A program made the position numbers and the translations under genes. The notes beneath the pieces were generated by a model that searched no databases, was not told the origin of the DNA, and worked only from the letters and a program-made list of their open reading frames with translations. Below, in pieces: positions 42,792 to 52,860 of a stretch of 64,000 nucleotides of DNA (position 1 is its first letter; every line of letters starts with the position of its first letter). The stretch comes from Sporothrix humicola (lineage: Eukaryota; Ascomycota; Sordariomycetes; Ophiostomatales; Ophiostomataceae): assembly GCA_021396245.1 (NCBI GenBank), contig WNYE01000043.1, positions 124,001 to 188,000 of the forward strand, given 5' to 3'.

Positions 42792-44240
42792 ATGGACGGC
42801 GACGCAGCAGTCGAGCCCGAGCTCGATGCCTTCAGCTTGACCCTCCCTCTGCCCTACCGCGTGGCTCTCATCACGGTTCTCGCGACTTGGGGATGGGGTG
42901 CGAATCTGCATTATCTCTATCGTCTCAAGATTGACGTGCCCTCGCTCATCCGCTACCCGGGGCGGTCATCCACAGCACACGTACCACACCACCACTCGGC
43001 CTACCGACTCGCGACAGTCACATCCTCCGTCCTCGCGGTGTCTCTCCTCACTTTCTGGGTCTTTACTCGCCGCAATGTCGACAGGGTCCTGGCCCTCGAC
43101 TGGCTGCCAATGACGACCCTCGCCGTCCTTGGCCTGCTGCTCATCCTGCCCTTCCCGCTCAACTTCCTGCGGCGCCACAGCGGCGGCAGCGGCAACACCA
43201 GAGGCCGTGCACCGGCAAGCCCGCCCACGTGGGCTCTCCCGCAAGACGGCCGGCGACGGTTTGCGGTGACGCTGCGGCGCGTGCTCGTCGGCGGTCTGGC
43301 AGAGGCCCAGCACGGCAAGTTTGGCGACATTTTGTTGGCTGATGTGCTGACAAGCTACTCCAAGGTGCTCGGCGACCTGTACGTGTGCCTCTGCATGTTT
43401 TTTTTTGCGGCACCGCGCCGCGGCCGTGACGAGACGTCGGCCACTGACCGGCCCGACCGCAACTGCGGCGGCGGTGTCATTGTCCCGCTCATCATGGCCA
43501 TGCCCTTCTTGGCCCGGTTCCGCCAGTGTATGATCGAGTACCTGCGCGTGCGCCGCTCGGGCGTCGGCGGAACGGGCCACCAGCACCTGGCCAACGCCGC
43601 CAAGTACGCCACCTCATTCCCCGTCATCTTGTTTTCGGCTCTCCAGCGCAGCGCCAAGGCCGCCGAAGACGCCGCCGCCTCCACGCCCTCCACCGGCAGC
43701 CCCTCCACCTTTTATTACCGGCTGTGGGTCGCTGCCGTCTGCGTCAACTCGCTCTACAGCTTCTACTGGGACGTCGCCAAGGATTGGGACCTGACGCTCT
43801 TCGATGGCGCCCGCGCCCGCAACGCCCCCGACCACCCCTGGGCCCTGCGCCGCCGCCGCCTAATTGGAAACGGCCAGCCTCTGACGTATTATGGCGCCAT
43901 CCTGCTCGATCTCGTGCTCCGGTGCACCTGGTCACTCAAGCTCAGCCCCCACCTCGACCACGTCGCGGATTTTGAGAGCTCCCTCTTCCTCATGCAGCTC
44001 CTCGAGGTCCTCCGCCGCTGGGTCTGGATCTTCTTCCGCGTCGAGACCGAGTGGATCCGCACCACCGGCAGTGGCAACGGCAACGACTTTGCCGGCACCG
44101 GCCTCCTGGGCACCGGCCTCCTGTCCAGTGGCAGCGCCAGCCGCAGCGGGAGCGCCAGCAGCGGTGGCTCCTCGGGCGGCGACATTATGCTCGGCGACTA
44201 CCAGCCAAAGTACGACGACGAGGACGACGACGACGTCTAG
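42792..44240 (+). CDS. EXS-domain multi-pass membrane protein, ERD1-like
   Basis: 482 aa, single exon, ATG at 42792; the frame extends upstream only to a non-ATG codon. Hydrophobic segments are at about 20-40 (VALITVLATWGWGANLHYLY), 77-95 (SSVLAVSLLTFWVFT), 105-125 (LAVLGLLLILPFPLNFL), about 205-220 and in the C-terminal half. The EXS signature is clear: LADVLTSYSKVLGDL, QCMIEYLRVRRSG, LANAAKYATSFPVI, SFYWDVAKDWDLTLF and LRRWVWIFFRVETEW. EXS domains occur in the Erd1/Xpr1/Syg1 group. The absence of an SPX domain and the size fit Erd1, a Golgi protein in yeast linked to phosphate recycling and retention of luminal and glycosylation proteins. The acidic YDDEDDDDV tail is unusual. Confidence 0.88.
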   Translation: MDGDAAVEPELDAFSLTLPLPYRVALITVLATWGWGANLHYLYRLKIDVPSLIRYPGRSSTAHVPHHHSAYRLATVTSSVLAVSLLTFWVFTRRNVDRVLALDWLPMTTLAVLGLLLILPFPLNFLRRHSGGSGNTRGRAPASPPTWALPQDGRRRFAVTLRRVLVGGLAEAQHGKFGDILLADVLTSYSKVLGDLYVCLCMFFFAAPRRGRDETSATDRPDRNCGGGVIVPLIMAMPFLARFRQCMIEYLRVRRSGVGGTGHQHLANAAKYATSFPVILFSALQRSAKAAEDAAASTPSTGSPSTFYYRLWVAAVCVNSLYSFYWDVAKDWDLTLFDGARARNAPDHPWALRRRRLIGNGQPLTYYGAILLDLVLRCTWSLKLSPHLDHVADFESSLFLMQLLEVLRRWVWIFFRVETEWIRTTGSGNGNDFAGTGLLGTGLLSSGSASRSGSASSGGSSGGDIMLGDYQPKYDDEDDDDV

Positions 44241-44740
44241 GGGCGTCTCGGTCGACTTGTTGGTGGTCGTGTTTTGTTTACCGAAAAGGCGAGAAGCATT
44301 GCAGAAGCAATTGTTTGATTTAGACAAGGGAAGGAGGCCATATCAACAGCCCCCATCCTGTTCTTCTAGCGTCGATTATACCATCTTGTATTTTATTTCG
44401 ACTTTCTTATATATACACATTTCTTTTGTTGACATGGGATTTGGGGCGTTTAGGTTCTGCTGGGTTCTTAGGTTTGCTGAATAAATATTAATTATCACGC
44501 ACTCTTCTGCATTGTTCTACCATGGCCTGAAACCGACCTGTTTCGATTTTGATATGACGAGAAGATTGGACTGTTTCTTTGGCATTTTTATTGTTGTATT
44601 TTATTTGGGCTTTGTTTTTTGTTTTATTTTTGTTAATCAAAAAAAAGAATGATGAAATAACCAAGATTCCCCCCTCCTAGCTATGACTAAGAAATCCCCG
44701 TTTACCGGTATCTGAAGGACCGAAGCTCCTACGAGAACGA
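44241..44740. other. Convergent AT-rich spacer
   Basis: 500 bp between opposite stops. From here to about 48.3 kb the base composition is clearly more AT-rich than the gene-dense flanks. No gene seen. Confidence 0.6.
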
Positions 44741-45232
44741 TCAAGGGTCACTGCTCATTTCCATACTCTCCTCCTCATCTTGTTGAAATTTCACTTTCTT
44801 GACCGCCTTGACTCCAACAAGCTCCTCGATTTCATCGTCAATCATCTCAGAATGCTTTCCGCGGTTCTCGTCCAGCTTCCTCTTTTCTTCGAGCAGTTTG
44901 GCTAACTCGGGCAGCTCCCTCCGTACAGTCTCAATATGCTCTCCCAGGAACCTACGAACTGCTTCGACAGCTTCCATGCTGGCTGGCTTGAGCACCTCTC
45001 TCGGTATGGTATTAGCCCCTGCTACCCAGAATTTAAGAAATTCTTTAGAAGCCTCCTTGCTGGGAACAGATTCGGCCGACTTTAGTAGCTTTTCGAACAA
45101 CTTGTCCCATTTTGCGTGAATATCTGCCAAGGCCACTGACGTGTCGGAGCCGATCAATATTTTCTCACGTTTGCCATTACCTGGATCATCCGGCGCTTTG
45201 AACGTGTTGTAAGGAGTCCTGCAATCATCCAT
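44741..45232 (-). CDS. Small orphan protein 1 of the 44.7-47.4 kb island
   Basis: 163 aa, ATG at 45232, single exon, not recognised. It is predicted largely helical and charged: AKWDKLFEKLLKSAES, then a PSKEASKEFLKFW segment and a related PASMEAVEAVRRFLG segment about 35 residues later. A Lys/Glu coiled-coil-like stretch (LAKLLEEKRKLDENRGK) and an acidic tail (QQDEEESMEMSSDP) follow. There is no signal peptide or membrane span. Codon use is much less C-biased than in neighbouring housekeeping genes. A TATATA element lies about 180 bp upstream. The PASMEA..RRFLG segment resembles PAMEAFREYRRFLG in the next gene, so the two may be diverged relatives. Confidence 0.6.
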   Translation of the reverse strand: MDDCRTPYNTFKAPDDPGNGKREKILIGSDTSVALADIHAKWDKLFEKLLKSAESVPSKEASKEFLKFWVAGANTIPREVLKPASMEAVEAVRRFLGEHIETVRRELPELAKLLEEKRKLDENRGKHSEMIDDEIEELVGVKAVKKVKFQQDEEESMEMSSDP

Positions 45233-45808
45233 TTGTTGCTGGTCGTCTGTGAGCTTTTCTCACTGATGGATAATATGTAACGTCTTCTCTAAAATGTTAG
45301 CATGGCTGTGATAAGCTGTACTTGGACAGACCGTAGGGCTTACTGTATTGTGCTTGGTGTCTCGTTGTCAAAGATGTATTTCGTCAGTTAAAATATGGTT
45401 GGGTCTTCTCTTTATATATCTGTTTCTCAACGTTGAATTTCAAGAGTCTGCCTTCACGCCGCGATATATTTAGTAAGGGGCGTCTACTCTGTTCAAAGGA
45501 GGAACGAAGTAAAGAAAATGAGCCTTCTTTGAGAGACAAAGGGGTTTCACGTCAAGGATTTTCAAGAACGCATGATATTTCTAAAATGGCTGCTCGTTGT
45601 ATTTAGAATACTTAAAGCAAAGGACGATACTGGAAGGACTCGGTAGGTCCCATCACAAAATCCCCCTCCCCCTAAATCTATATAAGGCACAAGAACATAA
45701 AAAGCTTTGGTACATATATAGTCTCTATTTCCACAGCTGTTCGAGACGAATTTGGAAAGAGGCAGAGCTCTAATATAACGAGGAACTGGCCTTTTCGTCG
45801 AGTTCCTC
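45233..45808. other. AT-rich spacer with the promoter of orphan gene 1
   Basis: 576 bp. A TATA element is at 45411-45420. The rest has no supportable gene. Confidence 0.55.
45411..45420 (-). promoter_or_regulatory. TATA box of orphan gene 1
   Basis: GATATATAAA on the minus strand, about 180 bp before the ATG at 45232. The identical 10-mer precedes orphan gene 3. Confidence 0.5.
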
Positions 45809-46129
45809 TCAGCCATCCAGCAATTCCCAGGCTTCATTATATATCGTAAGATTCTCCTCTGCCAGCCTAATCATGGTTGTCCAGTCGTCGTCGCTTGTCT
45901 CCTTCTTCGAATCAAGGGCAGATTATTGCGTATCCCACTCCGCCTGGGCTGCATTTTCTAATTCAAACAATCTCGAGTATTCCGAATCAGGCTGCGTCGC
46001 CAGGGTAGCTTTCGTACCGAGAAACCGGCGGTACTCCCTGAAAGCCTCCATTGCTGGGACTGGCCATGGGGCATCAGTCCTGATCGCAGCTGTCTCATTG
46101 TTCAAGGTGTGTTCAAGCATGTTGGTCAT
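45809..46129 (-). pseudogene. Small orphan protein 2 of the island, interrupted by an in-frame stop
   Basis: ATG at 46129 opens a 68-codon frame (MTNMLEHTLNNET..., then PAMEAFREYRRFLG and FELENAAQAEWDTQ) that ends at TAA 45925-45923. The same frame continues open past the stop for another 36 codons (SALDSKKETSDDDWTTMIRL, then AEENLTIYNEAWELLDG) to TGA at 45811-45809. Composition and helical pattern look the same on both sides, so a single nonsense change in a 105-aa gene is the simplest reading. Stop read-through, a sequencing error, or a genuinely short 68-aa protein are alternatives. It shares an AFREY motif with orphan protein 3 and a MEA...RRFLG motif with orphan protein 1. A TATATAATCC-like element lies about 60-75 bp upstream. 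Confidence 0.5.
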
Positions 46130-46964
46130 ATTTTGTCTGTATGGTTGTTTGTAAATCAGGGCATGGCTGCGGAATTATGTCGGGACCTACGGATTATATA
46201 CCCAACGTCTGAGAGCTCATAATGCTGGACATACATCACCTTCGCGCTCGTTGAGATATTAAAAGCACCCCCTTTTAAAACAGAACATACAAAGAACATC
46301 TTCTCATGACTTCTAAAATATTAGGACAAATAGGTAACCGAATCCATAACAAAGAAACACACGGCGTGGAATCTTTGATAACCGCTGGCTTGAGCACAGT
46401 ACAGCACACCCTGAGGAGGGATGATGTGGGAATAATGACACACTTTTTAAGGCCACATGCTCCTTTTGACTCAATTTGCTAGACTTACCTCTTTGCCCAT
46501 TGCCCCTTACTCCCTTGAACCCTTTCTCTTGAATTTTATGTAGAAATAGATAGATATATGTTCCCGGTTGGAGTGACTTTATTTACTACGCTTTCTTTAT
46601 TTGAGGCATATTGCCATTTGATCTCTCTCCCTCCCTCTCTATTCGCTCTCGTTATTTTGATTTTATTAGATAGTGGTGGACAACGACGGCCATTATTATC
46701 CCAGGACTAAATTTCGAAAGACTATCACTTTTTCCATGACCACAGGCCGTCAGAATTCGTGTAGTGCTATGATTAAAAAAGCCGTATCAATTTACATGTA
46801 CTGGGAATGAACAAACTTCGTTGCTTGATGGTTTATTGACTAGCTATAACGGATCCAGACGATCTAATTTTTTTAGATAGGTAATGGCGTAAGAAAGGGA
46901 GCGATATAAAAAGGCCACGAGAATCTCGGAAGAGTAACGGTCACCTCCCAGCCTCCCCGTGACA
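46130..46964. other. AT-rich spacer between orphan genes 2 and 3
   Basis: 835 bp. It holds the short promoter of orphan gene 2 (TATA-like element near 46190-46200) and a CT-rich run around 46620-46650. No gene seen. Confidence 0.55.
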
Positions 46965-47438
46965 CTAATCTTCCTGTCTCCCTCCGGTCTCCTCGGCCTT
47001 ATCGGACGCCTCCGACTCACCCGACTCACCAGATTGATCTGTTTCGCTAGATTCATCATCTGATCCGTAAAGTGTGTACAAGATCTCATAATACATATCA
47101 TTCAACTCTCTCTCTTCACGCTCCAGTCTGTTCAAATTGACCCGAGCACGAGCCCTGGCAGCTGCAGTCTCAATAACCTTCTTTTGCATATTATTATATG
47201 CTGTTTTCTCCTCCATACTCACGTCCTGATTCACGGGTGGCATGTCTCGCGTCTTTTTAAACTCTTTTTGTTGCTCCTCGATCTCTTTCTTGACCGCCTC
47301 TTTGTGGCCGTCGAGTTTAATTTTCTCGGCCTCTCGCTCCTCTTTGTTGTATGTTTTATCATTATCTCTAATGTTGGCTATGAAGTCGTCATAGTATTCT
47401 CTGAAAGCCTGCCTTTTTGGGCCAGTATCTGTTGACAT
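46965..47438 (-). CDS. Small orphan protein 3 of the island, charged helical
   Basis: 157 aa, ATG at 47438, single exon, not recognised. It begins MSTDTGPKRQAFREYYDDFI; the AFREY motif is shared with orphan protein 2. A long Lys/Glu-rich helical stretch follows (EREAEKIKLDGHKEAVKKEI and MQKKVIETAAARARARVNLN), consistent with a coiled coil. The tail is acidic and Ser/Glu-rich (SDDESSETDQSGESGESEAS). There is no secretion signal. Codon bias is low. The TATA box is about 260 bp upstream. A nuclear or cytoplasmic structural role is possible but nothing proves it. Confidence 0.6.
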   Translation of the reverse strand: MSTDTGPKRQAFREYYDDFIANIRDNDKTYNKEEREAEKIKLDGHKEAVKKEIEEQQKEFKKTRDMPPVNQDVSMEEKTAYNNMQKKVIETAAARARARVNLNRLEREERELNDMYYEILYTLYGSDDESSETDQSGESGESEASDKAEETGGRQED

Positions 47439-47506
47439 AATCGCTGGTAGCTAATATTTGTACTGATTGTGAATGAGCAACGAGCTTGACTATTCGTGTT
47501 TTGACT

Positions 47507-47594
47507 TTAGTTGCAAATTGTCACTGTGATTTTGTCGAACTTGAGGAGCATGTAGCGTTCTTTTCGACGTTAGTTGATGATTGTCACTGTAATT
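47507..47594. repeat. Imperfect 25-bp direct repeat upstream of orphan gene 3
   Basis: Copies at 47507-47531 and 47570-47594 (TTAGTTG...ATTGTCACTGT.ATT) differ at 4 of 25 positions and start 63 bp apart. They lie 70-155 bp upstream of the ATG, so a paired regulatory site is possible. Confidence 0.5.
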
Positions 47595-47698
47595 CAAAAT
47601 GTACACCGATTTTGAGGCGAATCTAGTTTACTGGATTGTGAGTTTGTCCTGTTACTTAACATGGCATCATACTTGGAGAATTGCGACGAAGCCGCTTC

Positions 47699-47708
47699 TT
47701 TATATATC
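47699..47708 (-). promoter_or_regulatory. TATA box of orphan gene 3
   Basis: GATATATAAA on the minus strand, identical to that of orphan gene 1, about 260 bp upstream of the ATG at 47438. Confidence 0.45.
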
Positions 47709-50700
47709 TCACTTTTGGCAACCTGATGCCTTTTCATGTTCCTTGCCACTGTGCTTGACGCACATGATTTTGATTTACAAAATGTCACAAAAAGAACGTC
47801 GCTTATGTTGAGCAGCATCGATCAAAGAAGTTAACTGAAGCTCCAATATACGACAAAGAGATGTGTCCAGTCGTTTGGAGGGATGCGTACGTTTATTGCT
47901 AGAATATGGACCGTCACAAAGGGAGTTATGGCAATAACTAGACCGGCCATGTTTCTGTAAACTTAAAATACACGGCTTCCAAAGTTTCAATTGGTTATCT
48001 TTGTATAATATGAAACAACCTCTATTTTGCGAGCGGCCAGGCATGGAACCCAAGGGAGAAGTAAATATGTATGAAAAGGTTACAGCATCAAAGCCGCAGA
48101 ACACTCGACAAAGAAGTAATAAATAGCATCTTTCGCGGGCACAAGGCTGCGCTTCTATCCCTTGGATATTCTTGTTTGGTCGTATTCTTTAAATAGGAAG
48201 ATTTACGACAATATATCCGTTGAATATTGGTAAAGATAGAACGGCAGCTGATTTGAATGGTGATGTTTGACGTTTGAACTGACTCACGATGGGTTTTGGT
48301 TGAGAATTAGCCCCTTATTCGTCTTATTATTTCAATTCGGCTGCATGGCTTTCCCTCCAGTTTACCCATCGTCGTTCACCAAGTTTTATTCTTCTTCAAT
48401 AAAAATAAATGAAACCATCTTCTTCCTCACATTCCATGAGTTGACGTCCGTTTTACTGCATCTTTGGTTGCTCCTAATTTTATTACTGGAAAGGCCAAAG
48501 CAACCAAGCTGGCGAATCAGGAGGCCGGATGCGCTTGGTTGCGGCTGGCAGATTAAACAATTAAACCAATTACACGAAAATTCGCCTTATGCACTTCATC
48601 TCCGAGAGCCTTCCTTTGCGCATATTAGGATGTTCTTTTTGTTCTGTATCCGTTCTTTTTCGTTCTTTACCACCTTCCTCTCCTTTCCATTTTGCCTTCC
48701 ACGCATTCGAGAATTACACAGTAGTAACCTTCTTTTCTCTCCGATGCGTAATCTGGAAATTGGGGGCTCAGACGTGCAAATCCACGGCCGTTGTCTGTGT
48801 GGTTGCATGATTGCGTTTTGTAACAGGGGAACATCGGAAAGTGGTATCAAAAGACGGCGAATAATATTGCCACATATCGCTATTGCTGTTGTCGATCCGG
48901 GCTGGTGCCGGCTTTCTCTTTAAATCGGTCCGGGTCGGGAGCATATATGGACGGCGGCTCTTTCATCCTTTTCTCTCTCTCATCATCCTTTTTGATGAAC
49001 TGGATCCGGAATCACATGGTTCTATGATCGCAACGACGATGACATGTCAAAATGGGGACAGACAATGAGAAAGAAGCACGTGTCTTTTGGCAACGGTCCG
49101 TCATCATTCATCTTCATTTCTATTTGCAGTTCGTATCTTCGTATTGTTATTCGTTCAGCGCACGTACGCATCGACCATGTTCTTCATTTCACGTGCGTCA
49201 AACAGCCTGCACACCAAATGAAGTAGAAACGGGTCTCTCAGTACGACGACCAGGCCAGCACCTGTCACAAAAATTATGTTCTGCGTAAGGAATAGACTGT
49301 GATCGCATCTGACATTGTCTTCAAAAAGTGGACAAGACAAGGGGCATTTTTCAACAGAGACGGATTCCAAAAATAAAGCCTGTAGGAAGGACGAACGGGG
49401 CAAGATGCAAAGAATACAAGAATAAAACTTCAGAGGCCGGCGAACGAAAGAGTCAAGAAGGGAAATGAGCGACCTTTCTTTTCTCTCGTCATTGAGTGGA
49501 CCTCGATGCAGGTTTGAATCTTTACGTCGTACTCTTATTATTCTAGCTGGGCCAAGAAAGGGTAAGAACGGCTCCCACAAGCGGCTTGCCCAAAACCGTC
49601 ACTGTCGCGGTCGCGGTTGCTGTTTTTGATCGCAAACTCAGAACTGTGAGCATCCCGTGAAGTGCTCGGTGCTCGTCTCGTGCTGGTCGCTCTTGCTTTT
49701 CTAGGCTCTTTTTCGCGCCTGCTGTCCACTTGGTTTGCCCCCATCGCGACATCGTTCGCCCCTGGTTTATTTCTTTATTTCACAGGCCCCGACAGGCAAG
49801 AGCCATCGCCCCTCCCAGTGTCCACCAAAAATGTCCACACAACGGCCATATATCCATCCCCCATCCCACCCCATATCCCACGAGCCCACTCGTTTTCTGA
49901 TGCTCTGATGCAAGGCTGTGTTTCCCTCCGCGAAAAAAGTGAGGCTTAACTTGCTGGAGGATGAACATGGCTCATCGAGGGATGGGCAACAACCGTCGCC
50001 GTTTCATCCTTGGGCCCCTATTCTGTTCTGGACTCTCCAAACCGTCTGGATGTTCTTTCCCTTTTGCATGATATCGTGGACCTGCCTTTGCAAGCTCCTT
50101 CCCTGCTGTCTTTCCACAACCATTCTCTCCTTCCTCCTTCCTCCTTCACGCTCTTGCACGTTCTTTCCTCGATAATCTCCAATCTCCAGTAACGTCTCCT
50201 TCCCTCCTGGTCCATGCACCCACTTTCCTGCCAATCCCACCCTCCGGAGAGCTAACGACTATTTTCTGCACAGAGTCGCACAACCATCCTTGTCTAGGCC
50301 CCAGAAGCCCCCAAGACAATCCTTGTCCTTCTCTCTCGTAATGTGCACTTGGAGACTTGTATCTGACAATGTCCCTTATTCCGTACCTTGCAGCTTGTAG
50401 GCAAGGGTGCAGGGATTGTCTTTTAACTGGGTCCTTCTGGGGCCTTTGTTTTATTTACTTTGCCTCGAATTTTGCAAATCTGCCAGTCTCCCGATGTTTT
50501 CTTTCGTTCTTGCCCCTATTCTGGTTAGCCATTTGCAATGATTTGCCCGTGGTCGTTGTTTCCATTTTTTTTTTTTGTTCTTATTTTTGTTTCTTTTCTT
50601 TGCACCTGCCCTCTCACAATCTCTGCCGTTTCTTCGCACTTTCCTTTTTTTCCCTTCCTTGTCATCATTGTCCCCTTTTCCTCTTTCGGGGGCAATTGCC

Positions 50701-52385
50701 GGAGTGTGAACAACGGTTGTTCTTGCCCTGGCCTTGCCCTGCTTGCCTCATTCCTCCATCATCCCACACATATTCTCTCATCTTTCACCAGGGGTCATAT
50801 TGGGCATCTTCAACGGCTCGTCCCCCGTCACCCCATGGCCCCCTGGAGTCTTTCTTGCTCCGGGCCTATTTTTCTTGGTGTCAAAGATGCAAATCTGCCT
50901 GCCTATGAGGATCTCATGTCCCGTATCCTGAGCTAGTAGTTCGTCATATGCCAAAGGTCAAGAATACGTGCAAGACGTGTTCCCAAGAATCGAGGCTGGT
51001 TGCGCTTGCCTTCTGATTCCCAGATCGCTCCTGGTTGCGTCTTTCCCACATGGCGCATGCTCCTTCCATGTGTGTAAAAAGTAGAGGAAGGACCAGTATC
51101 AAGCTCCTGCCCTCTCTTTGCGCTTTTGCCTTGTGCCTTCCCTTTTGAACCGTAGAATAAAAACAATCAGAAAACGAAAGTGCCCTCTTTCCTTGTCACT
51201 GCCAGTGCCCAAGCACGGCCTATCTGCTAGACAAGGTCCAATTAATCCTTCGCGTCTACACAGCTCCTTACGCGACCAGCGCGGCGACCGGTCGAGAGCA
51301 CAGGACACACCTTGGGAACGCAACGTCCCGGATCCGCGATCTCACCTCTCCCCATTCTTTCTTTGCGCGTTGCTGTGTTTTTTTGCTCCGGTGTTTTCTT
51401 TCTCCTTTTTTTTCTTCTTCAACTGCCTTTCCCTTTGCTGGGTCCTTCCTTCCTCGTAGGAACTTTTACACTTCGTTCGCTCTTGCCTTTTTGCTTGTGC
51501 TTTTTGCCCTTCGTTCTTGCTATATTCACCTTGTCATATAGGGTGTGCAAGCGAACGTGCAAGCGGAAGGAGCTATCGTCGCCTTTTGTTTCCTTTTTCC
51601 TCACGAGCTTTTGCAAAAGTCATTTCACGTCTCCTTTTTCCTTCTCTCCCATCCTGCCTCACTCCTTTATTTCTCATTTCTTCGTTTTCACGTTTTGGCT
51701 TTCCTTTCCACGTTTTGGTTTCCCACGTTTCGTTGTCACGTCCACCCACGACTCTCGCCTACCTGTTTCGATTTTGTTTCTCCTCCAAACGTCGCTCCTT
51801 TTCGCCTTTTTTCTCGAATCTCGCCTCTTTTTCTCGATCTGTTTCGTTTCAATCTCGTGTTATTCCTCTATTTTGTTTCGATCGTGTGTCCCCCCCACAC
51901 GCCTCTATTCTCCTTCCAGTCGCTCCTTTTTGCTTTCTCTTCTCTCCCTCTGTCCACTCTGTTGCCCTTGACCGCCCGCCCACCTACAGAAGAAGAAAAA
52001 ACAAGACCCGCCCAAAACTGTCAACACAGATCTACGACCAAACACACAGAAAGCAGCAATGATAGACAACACAGCTTGAAGCGGAGACACTTTTTTTTGC
52101 CCCCAAGTCACCTCCTCCCTTCTGGAACAGCAACAGAAAATCGCAAACCGCAAAACCACAAAAGAAGCAAGAGCAGCAGCTCTGCTAGCTTTTTGGGCAA
52201 CATACGCACACGATCAGCTTCGAAGCGAGGGATGAGAGTGTGAGAAAGGGAAAGAGAGAGCGACCACAGCCTCTGTTGTCGTCGACTCTCTGCCAGCACC
52301 AAGTCACCGAATCACCGACCTCTCGACCAGCCTCCTCCACCCCTCCCTTCTTGCACAAGGAGAAAAAGAGAGACGAGAAAAAACA

Positions 52386-52667
52386 ATGTCGTCGAATTGC
52401 CGGGTCCAGCACGCGTTTCCTTTCTGTCCTGTTTCTCGGCTCTCGTTTTCGTGCCCTTGTTCGTCGGTTTCGTCGTCGTCGTCATTGTCGTCGCCGACGG
52501 TGTCGCGACCACTGTCTTTGTCTTATAATCATTGTTCACATCTTTCCCTTGACCTGGACTCGCCGCAGTCTCTACCACTACCGCCCTCACAATTGCCACG
52601 GTCGTCGTCCTTGTCGCCCTCGTCACTCTCTCGGCCGTTGCACGCTGCTCTCCGGTCCTCATTTTAA
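52386..52667 (+). other. Long upstream ORF in the leader of the 1226-aa gene
   Basis: A 93-codon ATG-started frame (context AAACAATGT, A at -3) ends 193 nt before the main ATG. The peptide is Ser/Pro/Leu-rich. It may be a translational control element, or simply chance in a CT-rich leader or an unseen intron. Confidence 0.35.
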
Positions 52668-52860
52668 AAATAAAACGAGACGGGACTCAAGAGAAACTGG
52701 GTTTCACAGTACCGGTGTCAGTCGCATTGTGCAGTGACAACATCCTCGTTTCCCACACCCTATTCTTTTTTTATTTCCTCTGTGTTCGGTTTCGTGTCGC
52801 CTCCCCACCGTCCACCACTGTTTTCCGTCCGCTGTCTTTCGTCGCTTGTCACCTGTCGCC

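Larger units (their letters stand above)
47439..52860. other. 5.4-kb gene-poor region between orphan gene 3 and the 1226-aa gene
   Basis: 47439-47710 is the orphan-3 promoter with an imperfect direct repeat. 48.0-50.0 kb has only short unconvincing frames; one plus-strand frame of 218 codons at 48267-48923 has no domain-like features. 51.3-52.0 kb is very pyrimidine-rich on the plus strand. 52.0-52.86 kb is probably the leader of the 52861 gene and carries a 93-codon upstream ORF. Confidence 0.5.

Noticed and set aside
47594..47818. Minus-strand frame of 74 codons considered as a fourth orphan gene
   Set aside because: It overlaps the TATA box and direct repeat of orphan gene 3 and lacks the shared motif.
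48267..48923. 218-codon plus-strand frame
   Set aside because: The composition is that of AT-rich intergenic sequence (Phe/Ser/Leu/Ile), with no motif, no splice support and no codon bias.
49500..49530. Sequence resembling a tRNA B box (GGTTTGAATC)
   Set aside because: No acceptor stem, anticodon arm or A box can be formed around it.
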